64,000 bases of DNA from Microcebus murinus (GCF_040939455.1 NC_134107.1:12153537-12217536), one strand, 5' to 3'. Positions 13,560 to 26,720 are shown, counted from the stretch's first letter. Made by a program: numbers and translations. The notes: a model not told the origin generated them from the sequence alone.

Positions 13560-15170
13560 AGACAATGCCATGACACTATACAGATGAGCGAGTCAGCACA
13601 CATCTGATACCCTACTGTGTGTATCAGGCAGTGTTCTGGGCACAAATACGAGACACAATTCCTTGTCTTTAAGAGCTTACATTTCAGGAGGTATGGAGAG
13701 CAACAATAAACATATAAATAAAGGTAATTTCAGGTACGCTAAGTAGTATGAAGAAAATGAAATAGGGTTTATCTTAGAGAATGACCAGGAGGCTGCTTTA
13801 GCTAGTGTGGCCAGTGATGGCTTTTCAAAAGAGATCACAACTGAGTTGAGGCCTTCATGAAAAGGAAACAAACATGCAAAGATCGGGGGAAAAGCATCCC
13901 AAGCAGAGAAAAAAGCAAGCACAGATGCCCTTTGATTGGTAGTTTAACGGACAGAAATGTCAATGTAATTAGAACATTGAGAATGAAGACAGAGAGGAGG
14001 CAGATGAAGTCAGAGTGTCAGGCATGGGATAGACCATGTAAGTGTTGTAGGCCATTGTAAAGAGTCCAGATTTTATGCTAAGGGCTTTATAAAGAGAAAA
14101 GAAATGGTTTTGATGTATGCTTTAGAAATATCTAAATATTTGCCAGCTAAGAGGAAGATGAACTGTAATGGGACAAGGGCAGAAGCAGGGAGAAAAATTA
14201 GGAAGCTTCTGTAGTAGTCCAAGAAAAAGCAGCTGCTGATTTGGACTTGGAGTTTTAGTAGTTAGTGAATAGTTGGGGTATATTTTAGACTAACTAATGG
14301 ACTAGATGTGGGAATCAGAATGTCTCTTAGGTATTTGACCTTTGCAATGGTACGTACTCTTTACTGAGGTGAGGAAGGATTCTAGAGAAAGATTTGCGGA
14401 GAGAGGGCAGGAGGAATAAATAGTTGTTTTGGTTAAGTCTGAGAGGCCTATGAGACATCCATCCAAGTGGATGGAGTCTCCTGCTGTGCAAGGGATGGAA
14501 ATGAGGACAGAAATACACATTTGAGTCATCAGTATTTAGATGGTATGTGGAGCTACTGGAAAGGATGAGATCATCTAGGAAGAAAGTATAGAGAAAGGAT
14601 AAGGCCCTTTCTTATAAACCAGGTTATGGATTGTGGAGTCTATCCTAAGAACAATCAGAAGGCACTGTAGGGTGTAATAAAAAGATGACATGACCAGATG
14701 GCTGTGACTTAAAAAAAAAAGTCCCTCTGGCTGTTATGTGGGAAACAACCCGGAACAGGAGCAGATGAAAGGAGACCAGCTAAGAGACTCCTGTGGTTCC
14801 AGGCAGAAGCTAAGAGTAGCCTGGCCTACAGAGATAAAAGTGGAGATGAAGAGAAGGGGACTGATTAGGAAGATGCCTAAGAAGATGTCTAGTGACAATT
14901 TTGTGACTTGATGGGGTGGGAGAGAGAAAATAGTCAAGGATGACTCCCCATTGCTTGGGCAACTAACTGAAGAGATAAAAGTGCCACTTCCTGAAAACAA
15001 AGGAGCCTTGGTAAGCAAATTTTTGAGGGAAAGACTTGGAGTCTATATTTGGATATGTCCAAGTTTGAGGTGCCATAAGACATCCAGAGAGATTCTAGGT
15101 GGACTGCAGGATATTGTGACGGACTTACTGCCTGCAGATGCACAAATGAAGGAACTAGACCTCTGAAAAT
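13560..15170 (+). repeat. Old degenerate interspersed repeat, name not assigned
   Basis: Long A/G-rich sequence with recurring phrases: GAGCTTACATTTCAGGAGG, CAATAAACATATAAATAAA, CATGCAAAGATC, GTTGTAGGCCATTGTAAAG. Similar phrases in the same order occur at 20880-21190 and 45590-46620. This points to an ancient dispersed family rather than a gene. No stable reading frame. Confidence 0.5.
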
Positions 15171-15449
15171 AAAAGCTGCTCAGCAAAGTATACTTGTTTG
15201 CATCTTTCTGTCCACTTCCCCAGATGCCAAGATTCAGTCGGAGCTGAACGGAGATCTGATTGAGTGCCATGACTCCAAAATTTACTTCCCAGGTGAAATC
15301 GGGCATTTGAAAGCCAGAAACTCATTCACATCATTAAGGCATGATGTTACAGAAGTGTTTCAATGGAAGAAGTCTCGCTTTCACTGCAACTGCCTGGGCC
15401 AGAGGGTGTTACAGAGCAGAAGGAACACTAGTTATGGAGAAGGTTTTGC

Positions 15450-16110
15450 TAAAGGTAGGGTGAGCGGAGCTGGCTGTGGGGTGGGGGGAAGCACGGTCCC
15501 TGGGCTGGTCACCCGCGCGGGGCAGGCTGCCCGAGGGCCCAGCCGCCGCCACCGCCGCACCTTCCTCCGCCCGGGCCCTGCAGAGGCACGGGCCGGACGT
15601 CGGTGTGCCTGCCAGGCGTCCCAGGGACCTGGGGCTGAGAAGGCGACCTACGGGGACTCGAGGAATACACTGCAGCTGCCGAGCGAGCTGTGGGGCTCGG
15701 GACAGAAACTTCCCTCAGAGATAAAAGAAACGCAAAGCCAACCTGGCGGGGGCACCGGGACACCGGGCCGCCATGTGCCGTTACCTCAGCCCCAAGGAGC
15801 TCCCAGGCTCTGTCTCACACACTGACTAGGGGTCCTTCGCGCCTCAGAAAAGTGGCCACGGCTGGAGTACCCACTAGCAAATGCTCTCTTACAAGGGCAG
15901 CTGCCGACCTCAAACGAAGCCGGCTCTGAGCACTCGCTAGCTCGCCCGCGAACTCTGGGATCGTGCCACGCGCCCGCCAGGCTTTCCGCGCACGCGCAGC
16001 CGCGCGCCCCACCCCACCCCGTCCCCGCCGGGCGCGCGCCTGGCCGCGCGTGCGCGCCGCTGACCCGGGCCCAAAGGATGCAGGACGCAGGACGCTGGAC
16101 GCAGCCCGAG
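15450..16110 (-). promoter_or_regulatory. MAJIN: CpG island, probable MAJIN promoter
   Basis: A GC-rich stretch with very many CpG dinucleotides in an otherwise AT-rich area, and no TATA box that I can see. CGCGCACGCGCA at 15987-15998 fits the NRF1 consensus YGCGCAYGCGCR. Its position upstream of the minus-strand first coding exon of MAJIN suggests that promoter. Start site and direction are inferred. A bidirectional or plus-strand non-coding transcript cannot be excluded. Confidence 0.6.
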
Positions 16111-16159
16111 GTCGGACGCTTGTCTGTGGCTCTGGGACTTATCCACCGATTATTTGCTT

Positions 16160-16421
16160 GTTTTTTGAGACACAGTCTCACTCTGTCACCCGGGCTAGAG
16201 TGCCGTGGCGTCAGCCTAGCTCACATCAACCTCAAACTCCTGAGCTCAAGCGATCCTGCAGCTTCAACCTCTCTCCCATGCCCTGCTAATTGTTCTATTT
16301 TTAGTAGAGATGGATCTCATTCTTGTTGAGGCTGGTTTCGAACTCCTGACCTCAAGCGATGCTTCCCGCCTCAGCCTCCCAGAGTGCTAGGATTACAGGC
16401 GTGAGTCACAGCGCCTGGCCT
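16160..16421 (-). repeat. Alu at edge of CpG island
   Basis: GAGACACAGTCTCACTCTGTC to CAGCGCCTGGCC. Shortened middle; it lies just outside the presumed MAJIN promoter. Confidence 0.9.
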
Positions 16422-18165
16422 CCACCAATTATTTATTTAGCTCCTTCTAGTGCGGGAATTAGCGACTGCGGAGCCCCCTACTATGTGCCAGCTGTGTGCA
16501 CGCTCTCCTTTACGCCTCACTGCCATGCTCTAAAGCAGGTATTAATGTCCCGATTTTAAGGAGGTCCGGAAATGGGAGTGACTTGTGGAGGCGTAAGGAC
16601 TCCAACAGGCGTCTGCGTGATTCTAAAGGCTGAGCACCTTACCTTCCATTTCCTGTTTATCAAATTCTGGCCGTGTTGTGAATGACTAATTACTAATTCA
16701 CCCCCACATATGCTGGTTGTGTTGTTCGTGATAATGCACCTGCCCACCTGGGAGATACCCATGGCTGCACGTCTTATCCTATAGTCTCTTGCATTCTGCC
16801 TCCGTCTGCACTGCTCAGTTGGTTCCCTCTGCATGGAATGCCTCCCTCACCCCTAAACCCATTCCACTTAAAAACCCTAATACCTGTGCCCATGTAGTAA
16901 ACTTCCTGAAGGCTGAGTCTTGTTCATCTTTTCATAGTTAGGGCAGCTAAGCACCTACTAGGGGGGTAGTGCCCGCAAAGGTCTGGGAAAGCAAGCCAGG
17001 AAAAGAAAGAAAGAAGGGCGGGGCACTTAGGGAGAGGAAAGGGATTTCAGGAAGGCACCTGCTCCACCTAAAGATGGCATCTGTTATCCATTCTCCCACT
17101 AAAGGGAGGCCTGTGGAAAGTGCCACTTGGTAACACCAGCTCTGATTTTTTTTTTTTTTTTACTAACAAAGCAAAGGCAAACATCCGATTTTTTGAGAGC
17201 AGCTGGAGATCTGATTTTCATGGGAAATCTCCCAATTTTAAAATGTCGGCAACTAATTGAAAAATGTGTATACTGTGTAGACTGAAACTAGCACATTTGT
17301 GGGCAGGTGCAGCTCTTAAGCCACCTGTTTGTGACTCCGCCCTTGCTTGGCATGGAGTAAAAGTTGGCCAAGTTGATAGGACGTAGCACAGGGCAGTCTT
17401 CGGGCCACTGTTTGGTGTGTAGCCTTTGCCGTCTCCATGCCTGGCAATGGGAAAAAACCCTTCCTTGGTTGGGATGGAGGCCATGCAGAGCAAAGCAACA
17501 GGCATCTGATGAGGCTGGAGGAAACAACTCTACTGTCACCGTTTATTTGTACTCTACCTCGTGGGATATTTGTGCCCCCAACTGTGGCAGAGATGGTTAT
17601 GAGTCTTAAATGGCCACTTGTGTGATGTGCATGATGAATTCTGTGGAGGAGGGCCCCTGGCAAGGTGTGAAGAACCGAGGAAATGATCACTGTCTGGACA
17701 CAAATAGCCTGCAGTTTCAAGTAGCCTAAAGGGAAATAGGCAGACCCAGGGGGGTTCTGGCAGAGGGTAGGATTACAACCCCAAATGACTGAACATCTTA
17801 CTTCCTGTCATCTACAACTTTGGGATCTCAAGTGAAATGAAAGGAATACACAAACACTTTGAATGAGATTGGACCAAATTGCCTACTGGCAAACACACAC
17901 ACAAACATGCACACTGCAGTCCAGGAGCTGCACCTAGTGAGTTCTGGTGGTTTCTCAGTCCAGGTGGCCCATGCCATTTCTGTCCTGCTTGAGTGTTCCA
18001 GCCCCATGTTTGGTTACTACCCTTTGTGATGAGGCCAGAAACTGCCTCGTCCCTTGAGGGGCTTCTTTCTATAAATAAACTGGTATTACATTTTTAAAAA
18101 TGTATATATATTATAATACACTGGTTTTGGTGAATAATTCTATGATTTTTCACACAGAAGAAATA
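16422..18165. other. Intergenic, no gene seen
   Basis: Mixed-composition sequence with a T-run at 17144-17161. Open frames are short and overlap on several strands (for example 17218-17720 minus) with no recognisable domain. No repeat name assigned. Confidence 0.6.
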
Positions 18166-18851
<686 letters not shown>

Positions 18852-18869
18852 CATAACAAATATTTTAAA

Positions 18870-19448
18870 CACATCTTATTCAAAGATAGATAAGAATAGA
18901 GAACAGTTCCATCACTTCAAAAACTTCCTTCAAGCTGCCCCTTTGTAGTCAAACCCTCCTCCCACCCCAACTCCTAGCAACCTGGTCTCTGTTCCTAGAG
19001 TTTTGCCTTTTCCACAGTGCCTTATAAATGGAGTCATATAATATATAACCTTTTGGAATTAGGTTCTTTCTGTTAGCGTAATGCATTTATATTCATCTAT
19101 GTTGTTTGTATATCAATATTTCATTCCTTTTTATTGCTGAGTAGTGTTCTATTATATGGATATGCCACCATTTGTTTAACCATTTACCTACTGATGGACA
19201 TTTGAGTTGTTTCACATTTTGGAAATTTTGAACAGAGCTTCTGTAAACATTCACTTATAGGTTGTGTAAATTTAAGTCTTCATATTTCTAAAGTAGATAT
19301 CTAGAAGTAGGATTTCTGGATTATAAGTGTGTGTTTATAAGAAACTACAAAAATGTTTCCTAGAGTAGCTATACATTTTGCATTCCCACCAGTTCTGTGT
19401 CCTGGCCAACACTTGGTATTTTCAGTTTGAAAAATGTTTGCCATTCCA
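18870..19448 (-). repeat. Old L1-type remnant
   Basis: Contains GTTGTTTGTATATCAATATTTCATTCCTTTTTATTGCTGAGTAGT-type sequence and CACCATTTGTTTAACCATTT, familiar from antisense old L1 3' regions. It appears to continue after the Alus, at 19605-19672 and 19964-20030. Confidence 0.7.
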
Positions 19449-19598
19449 GGCCAGGCCTGGTGGCTCATGCCTGTAATTCCAGCACTTTGGGAAGCTGAAG
19501 CGGGAGGATTACTTAAGGCCAGGAGTTTAAGACCAGCATGGGCAACATAGTGAGCCCCCATCTCTACAAAAAACTTGTTACAAATTAAAAAAAAAAAG
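19449..19598 (+). repeat. Alu left monomer
   Basis: GGCCAGGCCTGGTGGCTCATG to a CTCTACAAAAAA and A-rich end; a single arm only. Confidence 0.85.
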
Positions 19599-19674
19599 TT
19601 TGCAATTTTAATAGATTAGATGTGTAATGTTATCTAGTTGTATGTTTAATTTGCATTTCCCTAATGAATAATGA

Positions 19675-19963
19675 TTTTTTTTAAGAGATAGAGTCTGTGT
19701 CATTCGAATAGAGTGGAGTGGTGCAATCAGAGCTCGCTGCAGCCCCAACTCCTGAGCCCCAGCAGTCCTGCTGCATCAGCCTCCTGAGTAGCTGGAACCA
19801 GAGGCATATACCACTGTGCCTAGCTAATTTTCTTTATTTTTTGTAGAGATGGAATCTCACTGTGTTGCCCAGGCTGGTCTTGAACTCCTAGCCTCAAACA
19901 ACCCTCCTGCCTAAGCCTCCCAGAGCACTGGGGTTACCGGTGTGAGCCACTGTGCCTTGCCTT
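19675..19963 (-). repeat. Old Alu (J-like)
   Basis: Diverged dimer with GGTGCAATCAGAGCTCGCTGC and a TAGAGATGGAATCTCACTGTG middle. Confidence 0.85.
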
Positions 19964-20215
19964 TGAGCACCTTTTCATATGCCCTTGGGGTTTCTGAGGA
20001 TTAATAAACCTATATCCCAATTCAGAAACAACTTACAGTGCTAAGACTTAGCTTGACATACTGAGTAAACACTTTAACAGATGACAACTGAATTCAAAGC
20101 ATGTATACCAGATCTGTCAAGCCAGCAAGCACATGGCAGGAGGCTCCTGGCTGCTCAGCACTGTCTTCTCTGTTCCAAGTTTTATGTAAAGGACAGCATT
20201 AAAAAAAAAAATTGG

Positions 20216-20549
<334 letters not shown>

Positions 20550-20879
20550 TTGTTTCCCAGCATTGCTATCCTTCCAAAAGGGAGAGCATTTTGGACCTTT
20601 GCCTTCAGGATGAGCACTCTGTCACTCTTCACCATTCCCACAGGTATGTGTGTTTGTGTGTGTGTGTTTTCTGGACCTCCTATTTAACATTCTCCCTTCC
20701 TTCTTTCCTTGCCTAAATAAATATTTATTGAAATCTCAACTGCAAGCTAGTCTGTGCACTGGGTCCTAGGGACACACAGCTGAAGGGGAGGCCTATTCAC
20801 TAGATTTCACATTCTAATAAGGGGATTAACATAAAGTAGATTTTAAAATATAGTTCAGTAAAGGCATTGATGCACCTGT

Positions 20880-21190
20880 GTTTCAGGCCTTCGAACTTAG
20901 AGGATGATACTTAATCAGTCTGGAGGAGTCTAGAGGGCTTCCTGGAGGAGAAAACACCTGCACTGGATCCTGAAGGCTGGGCAAGAGGCAAGAGGGACAT
21001 CCCAGACAGAAGGGACAGCACAAGCAAAGGGCTGGCGATGAGAAATAGCATGCTCTGTGTAAGTTCAGTGTCACTCACATACAAGAAACGAAGGTGTGGA
21101 GCAGCAGGAGATGGGGCTGACGAAGGAGGTAGGGGCTCGATCATGAAGAAGCTAGTGCTGTGGCACTTGAATGTGTCCCCAAAGCAATAA
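20880..21190 (+). repeat. Old degenerate repeat (same family as 13.6-15.2 kb)
   Basis: Contains the phrases GGAGGAGAAAACACCTGCAC, GGACAGCACAAGCAAAGGGC and GAAGCTAGTGC, in the order seen in the other copies. Confidence 0.45.
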
Positions 21191-21195
21191 GGTGT

Positions 21196-21469
21196 TTTTG
21201 TTTTTTGAGACAGAGTCTCACTCTACTCCCTGGCTAGAATGCTGTGGTGTCAGCCTGCCTCTGAGCAAACTCCTGGGCTCAAGCAATTCTCCGGCCTCAG
21301 CATCCTGAGTAGCTGGGTGTGCCACCACGCCCAGCAATTTTTTTCTATTTTTGGTAGAAATGGGGTCTTACCTTGCTCAGACTGGTCTCAAACTCCTGAC
21401 CTCAAGTGGTCCTCCCGCCTTGGCCTCCCAGAGTGCTAGGATTACAGGTGTGAGCCACTGTGCCTGGCC
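21196..21469 (-). repeat. Alu
   Basis: GAGACAGAGTCTCACTCTACT to GCCACTGTGCCTGGCC, with small internal losses. Confidence 0.9.
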
Positions 21470-21499
21470 AAGTAGGATGTTTTTAAAAATTAGATTTGG

Positions 21500-21795
21500 G
21501 TTTCAGAAAAATGTTCCTGGAACCCCTACTCCCCAGCCCCCATCCCTTCATTTTTTTGCCTATTGATTCTTAGTCATCCTTCAAGGTCCAGCTCAAATGC
21601 CACCTCCTCTGGGAAGCCCTCTCTATTTTCCCCTGGCCAGAGAGACTAGCTCCTTCCTGGGGCTTTCTTTGCCTTGCCCATACTTACTGGTCAGTCTGCC
21701 TGGAGGGTGGGACTATGGTTTACCCCACTTTGGGCTCCTTGTGGGGCTGGACAGGGGTCTAGCACAGAAGGTGCTAATAAATATTTGATGAATAT
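21500..21795 (+). repeat. L2 3'-end remnant
   Basis: CATCCTTCAAGGTCCAGCTC, CTCCTCTGGGAAGCCCTCTC and GTGCTAATAAATATTTG are hallmarks of the L2 3' end. Confidence 0.7.
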
Positions 21796-22017
21796 AAATG
21801 AATTTGCAAATAAACGAAGTTTACTGGGCATCCCAGTTGTGGAGTCCTGTCCAATTATACCAGTGCTAGTTCTCAAATGTGAGCGCATATTAGAATCACC
21901 TAGAGAGCATGTGGATTGCTGGACCCAGCTCCAGGTTTCTGATTCAGGGCTGAGAATTTGCATGTTAAGTTCCCAGGGGAGGCTGCTCCAGCTAGTGGGG
22001 ACCATGCTCAGATAACC

Positions 22018-22270
22018 TTTTTTTTTTTTTTTTTGAGCTCAAGCCATCCTCCTGCCTCAGCCTCCCGAATAGCTGGGACTACAGGCATGCGCCACCATGC
22101 CCAGCTAATTTTTTCTATATATATTAATTGGCCAATTAATTTCTTTCTATTTATAGTAGAGACAGGGTCTCGCTCTTGCTCAGGCTGGTTTCGAACTCCC
22201 GCTTGAGCAATCCACCCGCCTCTGCCTCCTAGAGTGCTAGGATTACAGGCGTGAGCCACCACACCCGGCC
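22018..22270 (-). repeat. Alu missing part of its right arm
   Basis: The T-run passes straight into GAGCTCAAGCCATCC. The usual GAGACAGAGTCTCAC block is absent. Ends CACACCCGGCC. Confidence 0.9.
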
Positions 22271-23566
22271 TCAAATTACCTTTGGATGAAGCATTTCCCA
22301 TGTATTGTTGTGCTCACGGTTCAGGTAATCTGGCTTCTCAAGACCAAGCTCTGGCCTGGGGACTGTCACGGGGCCATTGCTGCTGTGCTTTTTCATAACC
22401 ATCCGGCCACCTGACCCTTCAGGGGATTTCCTTGGTCTTGACTATTGTCCCACCCCGTTTGAGCTGGAGCTGGGGGTTACTTCACCCTCTCCTGGCCCTT
22501 TCCCTCCAGAACTCCCAGAAGGGCTTCTCAGAGGGGCCCTGGTCACATGGGTTCCATAACTGGCTTCACTCCCACTGAGCAGTTCAGTCTGCAAATCCCA
22601 GAGGACAGAACAAACCCTGTCCTCTGAAGAAACCTAACATGTAGGAAGGAAGAGTGAAGTTCTGGGGTCAGGGGTCCCCTCCAATCCCCGCAAGTCTTGG
22701 CGCAATGCCCTGCAGACCTGTGATCTCCCTGAAGGGTCAGAACCAGGTCTTGTCTCCTTTAAGAGCTGCTGCTCCTGTGCAGCTCCCCAGTCTCCAGGCT
22801 GAGTGCTGGGAGCCACTTAATCAACAGCTCCACTTCCTGCAGCACCTGGGGCTCTCCCTCCTCCCCCCCCCCCTTTGGGCTTCCCAGGCCAATTACCCAC
22901 CAGGCCCTCAGCTCAGCTGGCAGGCCAGAGACTCATCTGGCAGGGCCGCAGGGAGCAGAACTGACCTGGCTGAGAGAGGCAGCCCTGGAGGTGGCGGCAA
23001 GGGGTGTCTTCTAACGGAGGATACTGTAATTCAGGAGGTCACTTCATCACTCCTGTGTGTGTTGGATGTCTGGGTCACAGTAAGGCCATAGAATCTGAGA
23101 TGTGAGCCTTGTAGAGCTTACAGAGGTGATGGGTGGGATAGGTTTGTTTAAAGAGCCCTCTGAATCCATCCAGGCTCAGCTCAGACTTTGGAGGCCTTTG
23201 AGCATTGTTTTATTAGAATAGTAGTAGGAGCTGATTCCTGCTGCTGGTGGCTGTCATAGGACATAAGCAGAGAACCCCAGGAAGGAGGGGAAACTCTCAA
23301 GAAGGAGGTGACCCACTGACCCAGGACACCCTTCCCCACCTGGAGAGACCCCTCCAGAAGAGTACCCCTGGGAGAAGTTTTGTGTTTGGACCTAACTCAA
23401 AAGACTGGGCCTCTGGAGGCTCAAGTGTGCCCAAGAATCCTCCATGGAGCCCATTCTAGACACTGGGTGCAGGCCACCCCCAGGGAGTCAGAATCAGGAG
23501 TCTAGGCATGACTGAGAGATCTTTTGTCATAGGCTGCTTTTACCCTGGTTGGAGTCTCTTCCCTGT
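22271..23566. other. Intergenic, no gene seen
   Basis: GC-moderate unique sequence with a C-run at 22862-22873. Open frames (for example 22654-23091 plus) lack codon or domain support. Confidence 0.6.
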
Positions 23567-23570
23567 CCCC

Positions 23571-24180
23571 TGTGAACTAAAGTAAAATTTTAAGGCTCAA
23601 CCCCCACCGGCTGACTGAATGGACCCCTTCATGGCCAAAGGAAAACCCAAAATTAAATTGTCTGCCAGGAGGAGGGAGGTCAGACATGCCTCATCATGCC
23701 CCCCTCCCTTCTTGGGGACTTCCTTTGTAACCCAATAACAGGCCTAAGGGTATGCAAGACAAATCTGCAGGTCCTCAATTTACACAACAAATCTATGTCT
23801 GGTGGCTTATCTCTGATAACAGCTCCTTATGTTAAAACATTCCAAGCCTTTAGACAAAGCTTCAAGTCTTTAACCAATTACAAGCCAAAGAATCTTTAAA
23901 CCCACTTATAACCTATAACCCCCCCCCTTCAAGATGTCCCAACTTTTGGGGCCAAACTAATGTATGCCTCCCACGTGATGGCTTTACCTGTAACCCCTTT
24001 CTCCCTGAAATATAATTTTATACTTCTCCCTGAAGTATAAAAACCAAACTGTAACCGAGTCATATCGAGTCCACTTGCCCAAGGCCTCTTGGCCGTGGTT
24101 CCGGATCATGGTCCTCAAATTTGGCTCAGAATAAATCTCTTTAAAATTATTTTACCGAGTTTGGCTTTTTTCCGTTGACA
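23571..24180 (+). mobile_element. Solo LTR of an endogenous retrovirus
   Basis: 610 bp beginning TGTGAACTAAAG and ending GTTGACA, the canonical TG...CA termini. It is flanked by a 4-bp direct repeat CCCC (23567-23570 and 24181-24184). Inside are a TATAAAAACC promoter box near 24036, a polyadenylation signal AATAAA near 24130, and a TTTTTT-rich U5. No gag, pol or env sequence adjoins it, so it is a solo LTR left by LTR-LTR recombination. The 4-bp duplication suits a class I (gammaretrovirus-like) element. Family name not assigned. Confidence 0.85.
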
Positions 24181-24344
24181 CCCCTAACACAGGCCCAAGA
24201 AAGAGAGAAAAGCTTGCAAGAGCCTGGGCATGCTGTTGGATACAGTAGATCCAGAACTGGCCTCTCTAGGGAGATTTCGGCATTCACTAGCTTAGAAAAA
24301 CAAGGGGCTGTAGACCTTTTAAGACAGAATGAATTTCTGCATGA

Positions 24345-24384
24345 ACACACACACACACACACACACACAGACACACACACACAC
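24345..24384 (+). repeat. (CA)n microsatellite
   Basis: CA dinucleotides with one CAGA interruption. Confidence 0.95.
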
Positions 24385-24757
24385 TCAGTCCCCAAGGAAT
24401 AGTCTCCCTTCTGCAGGATGGGAATGCCCCCAGAGGCACTGAACCACTAATCCAAAAAGAAAGATCTTATATTCCTTCCTGCCTCAGGTCCCCTGTGTCA
24501 GACCTCAGATCTCTTCCTTTTCCTCCAGCCTTCCCTGAGCACAGGTTCTGATCTGTCCATGGTTCTGATCGTTAATGGATTTCGCTTGGGGGCAAGGGAT
24601 GGGTTATTTCATACATTCGGAATAGCTAACGTTTAGTGAGCACTTACTATGTGCCAGGGACTGTGATCTATTCCTTACATGTAGCTTCCTTTTACTGAAG
24701 TGTATCGGACATAACAGAAAAGAGCACACATCATAAATTTATAGCTCAATGAACTTT

Positions 24758-25088
24758 CTTTCTTTTTTTTTTTTTTTGAGACAGAGTCTCGCTTTGTTGC
24801 CCAGGCTAGAGTGAGTGCCGTGGCGTCAGCCTAGCTCACAGCAACCTCAAACTCCTGGGCTCAAGCAATCCTCCTGCCCCAGCCTCCTGAGTAGCTGGGA
24901 CTACAGGCACGAGCCACCATGCCCGGCTGATTTTTATATTATATATATTAGTTGGCCAATTAATTTCTTTCTATTTTTATGGTAGAGACGGGGTCTCGCT
25001 CAGGCTGGTTTTGAAATCCTGACCTTGAGCAATCCGCCCGCCTCGGCCTCCCAGAGTGTAGGATTACAGGCGTGAGCCACCGCGCCCA
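24758..25088 (-). repeat. Alu, first part of tandem composite
   Basis: Starts with T-run plus GAGACAGAGTCTCGCTTTG. Its 5' end CACCGCGCCC runs directly into AGAGTCTCGCTTTGTTGCCC of the next Alu, with no tail between them. Confidence 0.93.
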
Positions 25089-25399
25089 GAGTCTCGCTTT
25101 GTTGCCCAGGCTAGAGTGAGTGCCGTGGCGTCAGCCTAGCTCACAGCAACCTCAAACTCCTGGGTTCAAGCGATACTACTGCCTCAGCCTCCCAAGTAGC
25201 TGGGACTACAGGCATGCACCACCATGCCCAGCTAATTTTTTCTATATATACTAGTTGGCCAATTAATTTCTTTCTATTTATAGTGGAGAAGGGGTCTCGC
25301 TCTTGCTCAGGCTTGTTTCGAACTCCTGACCTTGAGCAATCCGCCTGCCTCGGCCTCCCAGAGTGCTAGGTTTACAGGCGTGAGCCACTGCGCCCGGCC
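25089..25399 (-). repeat. Alu, second part of tandem composite
   Basis: Joined tail-less to the preceding Alu; ends CACTGCGCCCGGCC. The junction suggests unequal recombination or insertion of a multimeric transcript. Confidence 0.93.
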
Positions 25400-26106
25400 T
25401 TTTAAACAAACTTAATATCAAACTGTAGTGACAGTTACACACTCCATTGTTTCTGTTTCATATGTCACAAGTATCTATCTTCTCACCTCATTAAATCGTC
25501 ATCAAAGAATTCTTTATTCTTAGCAGCTCTTCAAGCCTCTATCACATGAGCATACCAACATTAATTTAAGCAATCGCTCCCCTCTCTTATTTGTTTCGGG
25601 CTTAAGGTAGAGTCGTGGACTACTGGGTCACTGTCCGTTGAGGGCGTGCAGTGAGAGGCCAGGGAAGGCTGAGGGTGAGATTGCTTGCAGTTAAGGGGCT
25701 CCTCATTGCTGAACCAAGTCTACACGGTTTCCTAGCTATGTGACCTTGGGCTTGCTACTTAAGTGCTCTGGGCCTCAGTTTCCCCTTCTGAACAGTGGGG
25801 ATGAGAAGCATACTTACTTCACAGAGTTACTAGAGGCGTCATTGACTTAAACCAAGTAAAACACAGTGCAGCGCCTGACTTAGTTAGGATGTACCGACAC
25901 AGCCAGGCCTTGGTGTCCCCATCGCCCACACTGAGTCCTGGTCCCAGTGCCTAATGTCGACTCTTGTCCCAGCCTCCAGCCCATCCCCAATCAGCTGCAT
26001 TTTGGCTTCCCTGCCACCAGTTCGCTCACCCTGAAACTACTGGTGACCCTGGCTCTGCTGCCATCCACAATCCTTCAACGTTGCCTTTGCTACGTGACCC
26101 TGGCAA
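25400..26106. other. Intergenic with MIR-like segment
   Basis: 25725-25880 contains GTGACCTTGGGCTTGCTACTT and CTGGGCCTCAGTTTCCCCTTC, typical of a MIR core. Otherwise nothing recognised. Confidence 0.55.
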
Positions 26107-26535
26107 GATGATTAATTTTGTGCGTCATCTTGGCTGGGCCACGGTGCTCATATTTGTGGTCACTCATTATTCTAGATATTTTTGTGAGTATGTTTTTGGA
26201 TGAGATCGACATTAAAATTGGGGGGGCTTTGAGTAAAGCAGATTGGCCTCCATGATGTGGGTGGGCCTCATCCAATCAGTTGAAGCCCTGACTAGAATAG
26301 AAAGACTGACCTTTCCCAAGCAAGAGTAAGTTCTACGGCAGATGCCTTTGAACTTGAACTTGAACATCAGCTCTTTCCCGGGTCCCTGGCCTGCCTGTCC
26401 ACCCTGCAGATTTTGGGCTTGCCAGCCTCCATAATCATGTGAACCAATTTATTAAATCTCTCTCTCTCTCCACACACATGCATGCACGCACACACGCACA
26501 CACATCCTATTGGCTCTGTTTCTGTGGAGATTCCT
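26107..26535 (+). repeat. Ancient interspersed repeat, name not assigned
   Basis: TTTTTGGATGAGATCGACATT, AAAGCAGATTGGCCTCC, GTGGGCCTCATCCAATCAG and CCTCCATAATCATGTGAACC recur in an old mammalian repeat family that I recognise but cannot name. A (CA)n stretch lies near its end (26473-26505). Confidence 0.6.
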
Positions 26536-26720
26536 GACCAATACACTTGGAAAAGTGTATCCCATCTCTGGGCCTCAGTTTCCTCATCTGTAGTATGGAA
26601 GGGATATTAGGTAGTTCATGAGGGATTGCCCACCTTTAAGATTCTAGACTATTCCCTCTTCTTTCAAAGACCCTTTGGTTTCAATAGTATAGGTACAATT
26701 AGAGCTTTAAACAACGAGGC

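Noticed and set aside
15307..15825. 172-codon plus-strand open frame entering the CpG island
   Set aside because: The second half is low-complexity Arg/Gly/Pro from CpG-island DNA. No homology recognised. Kept only as a weak exon-like note at 15224-15292.
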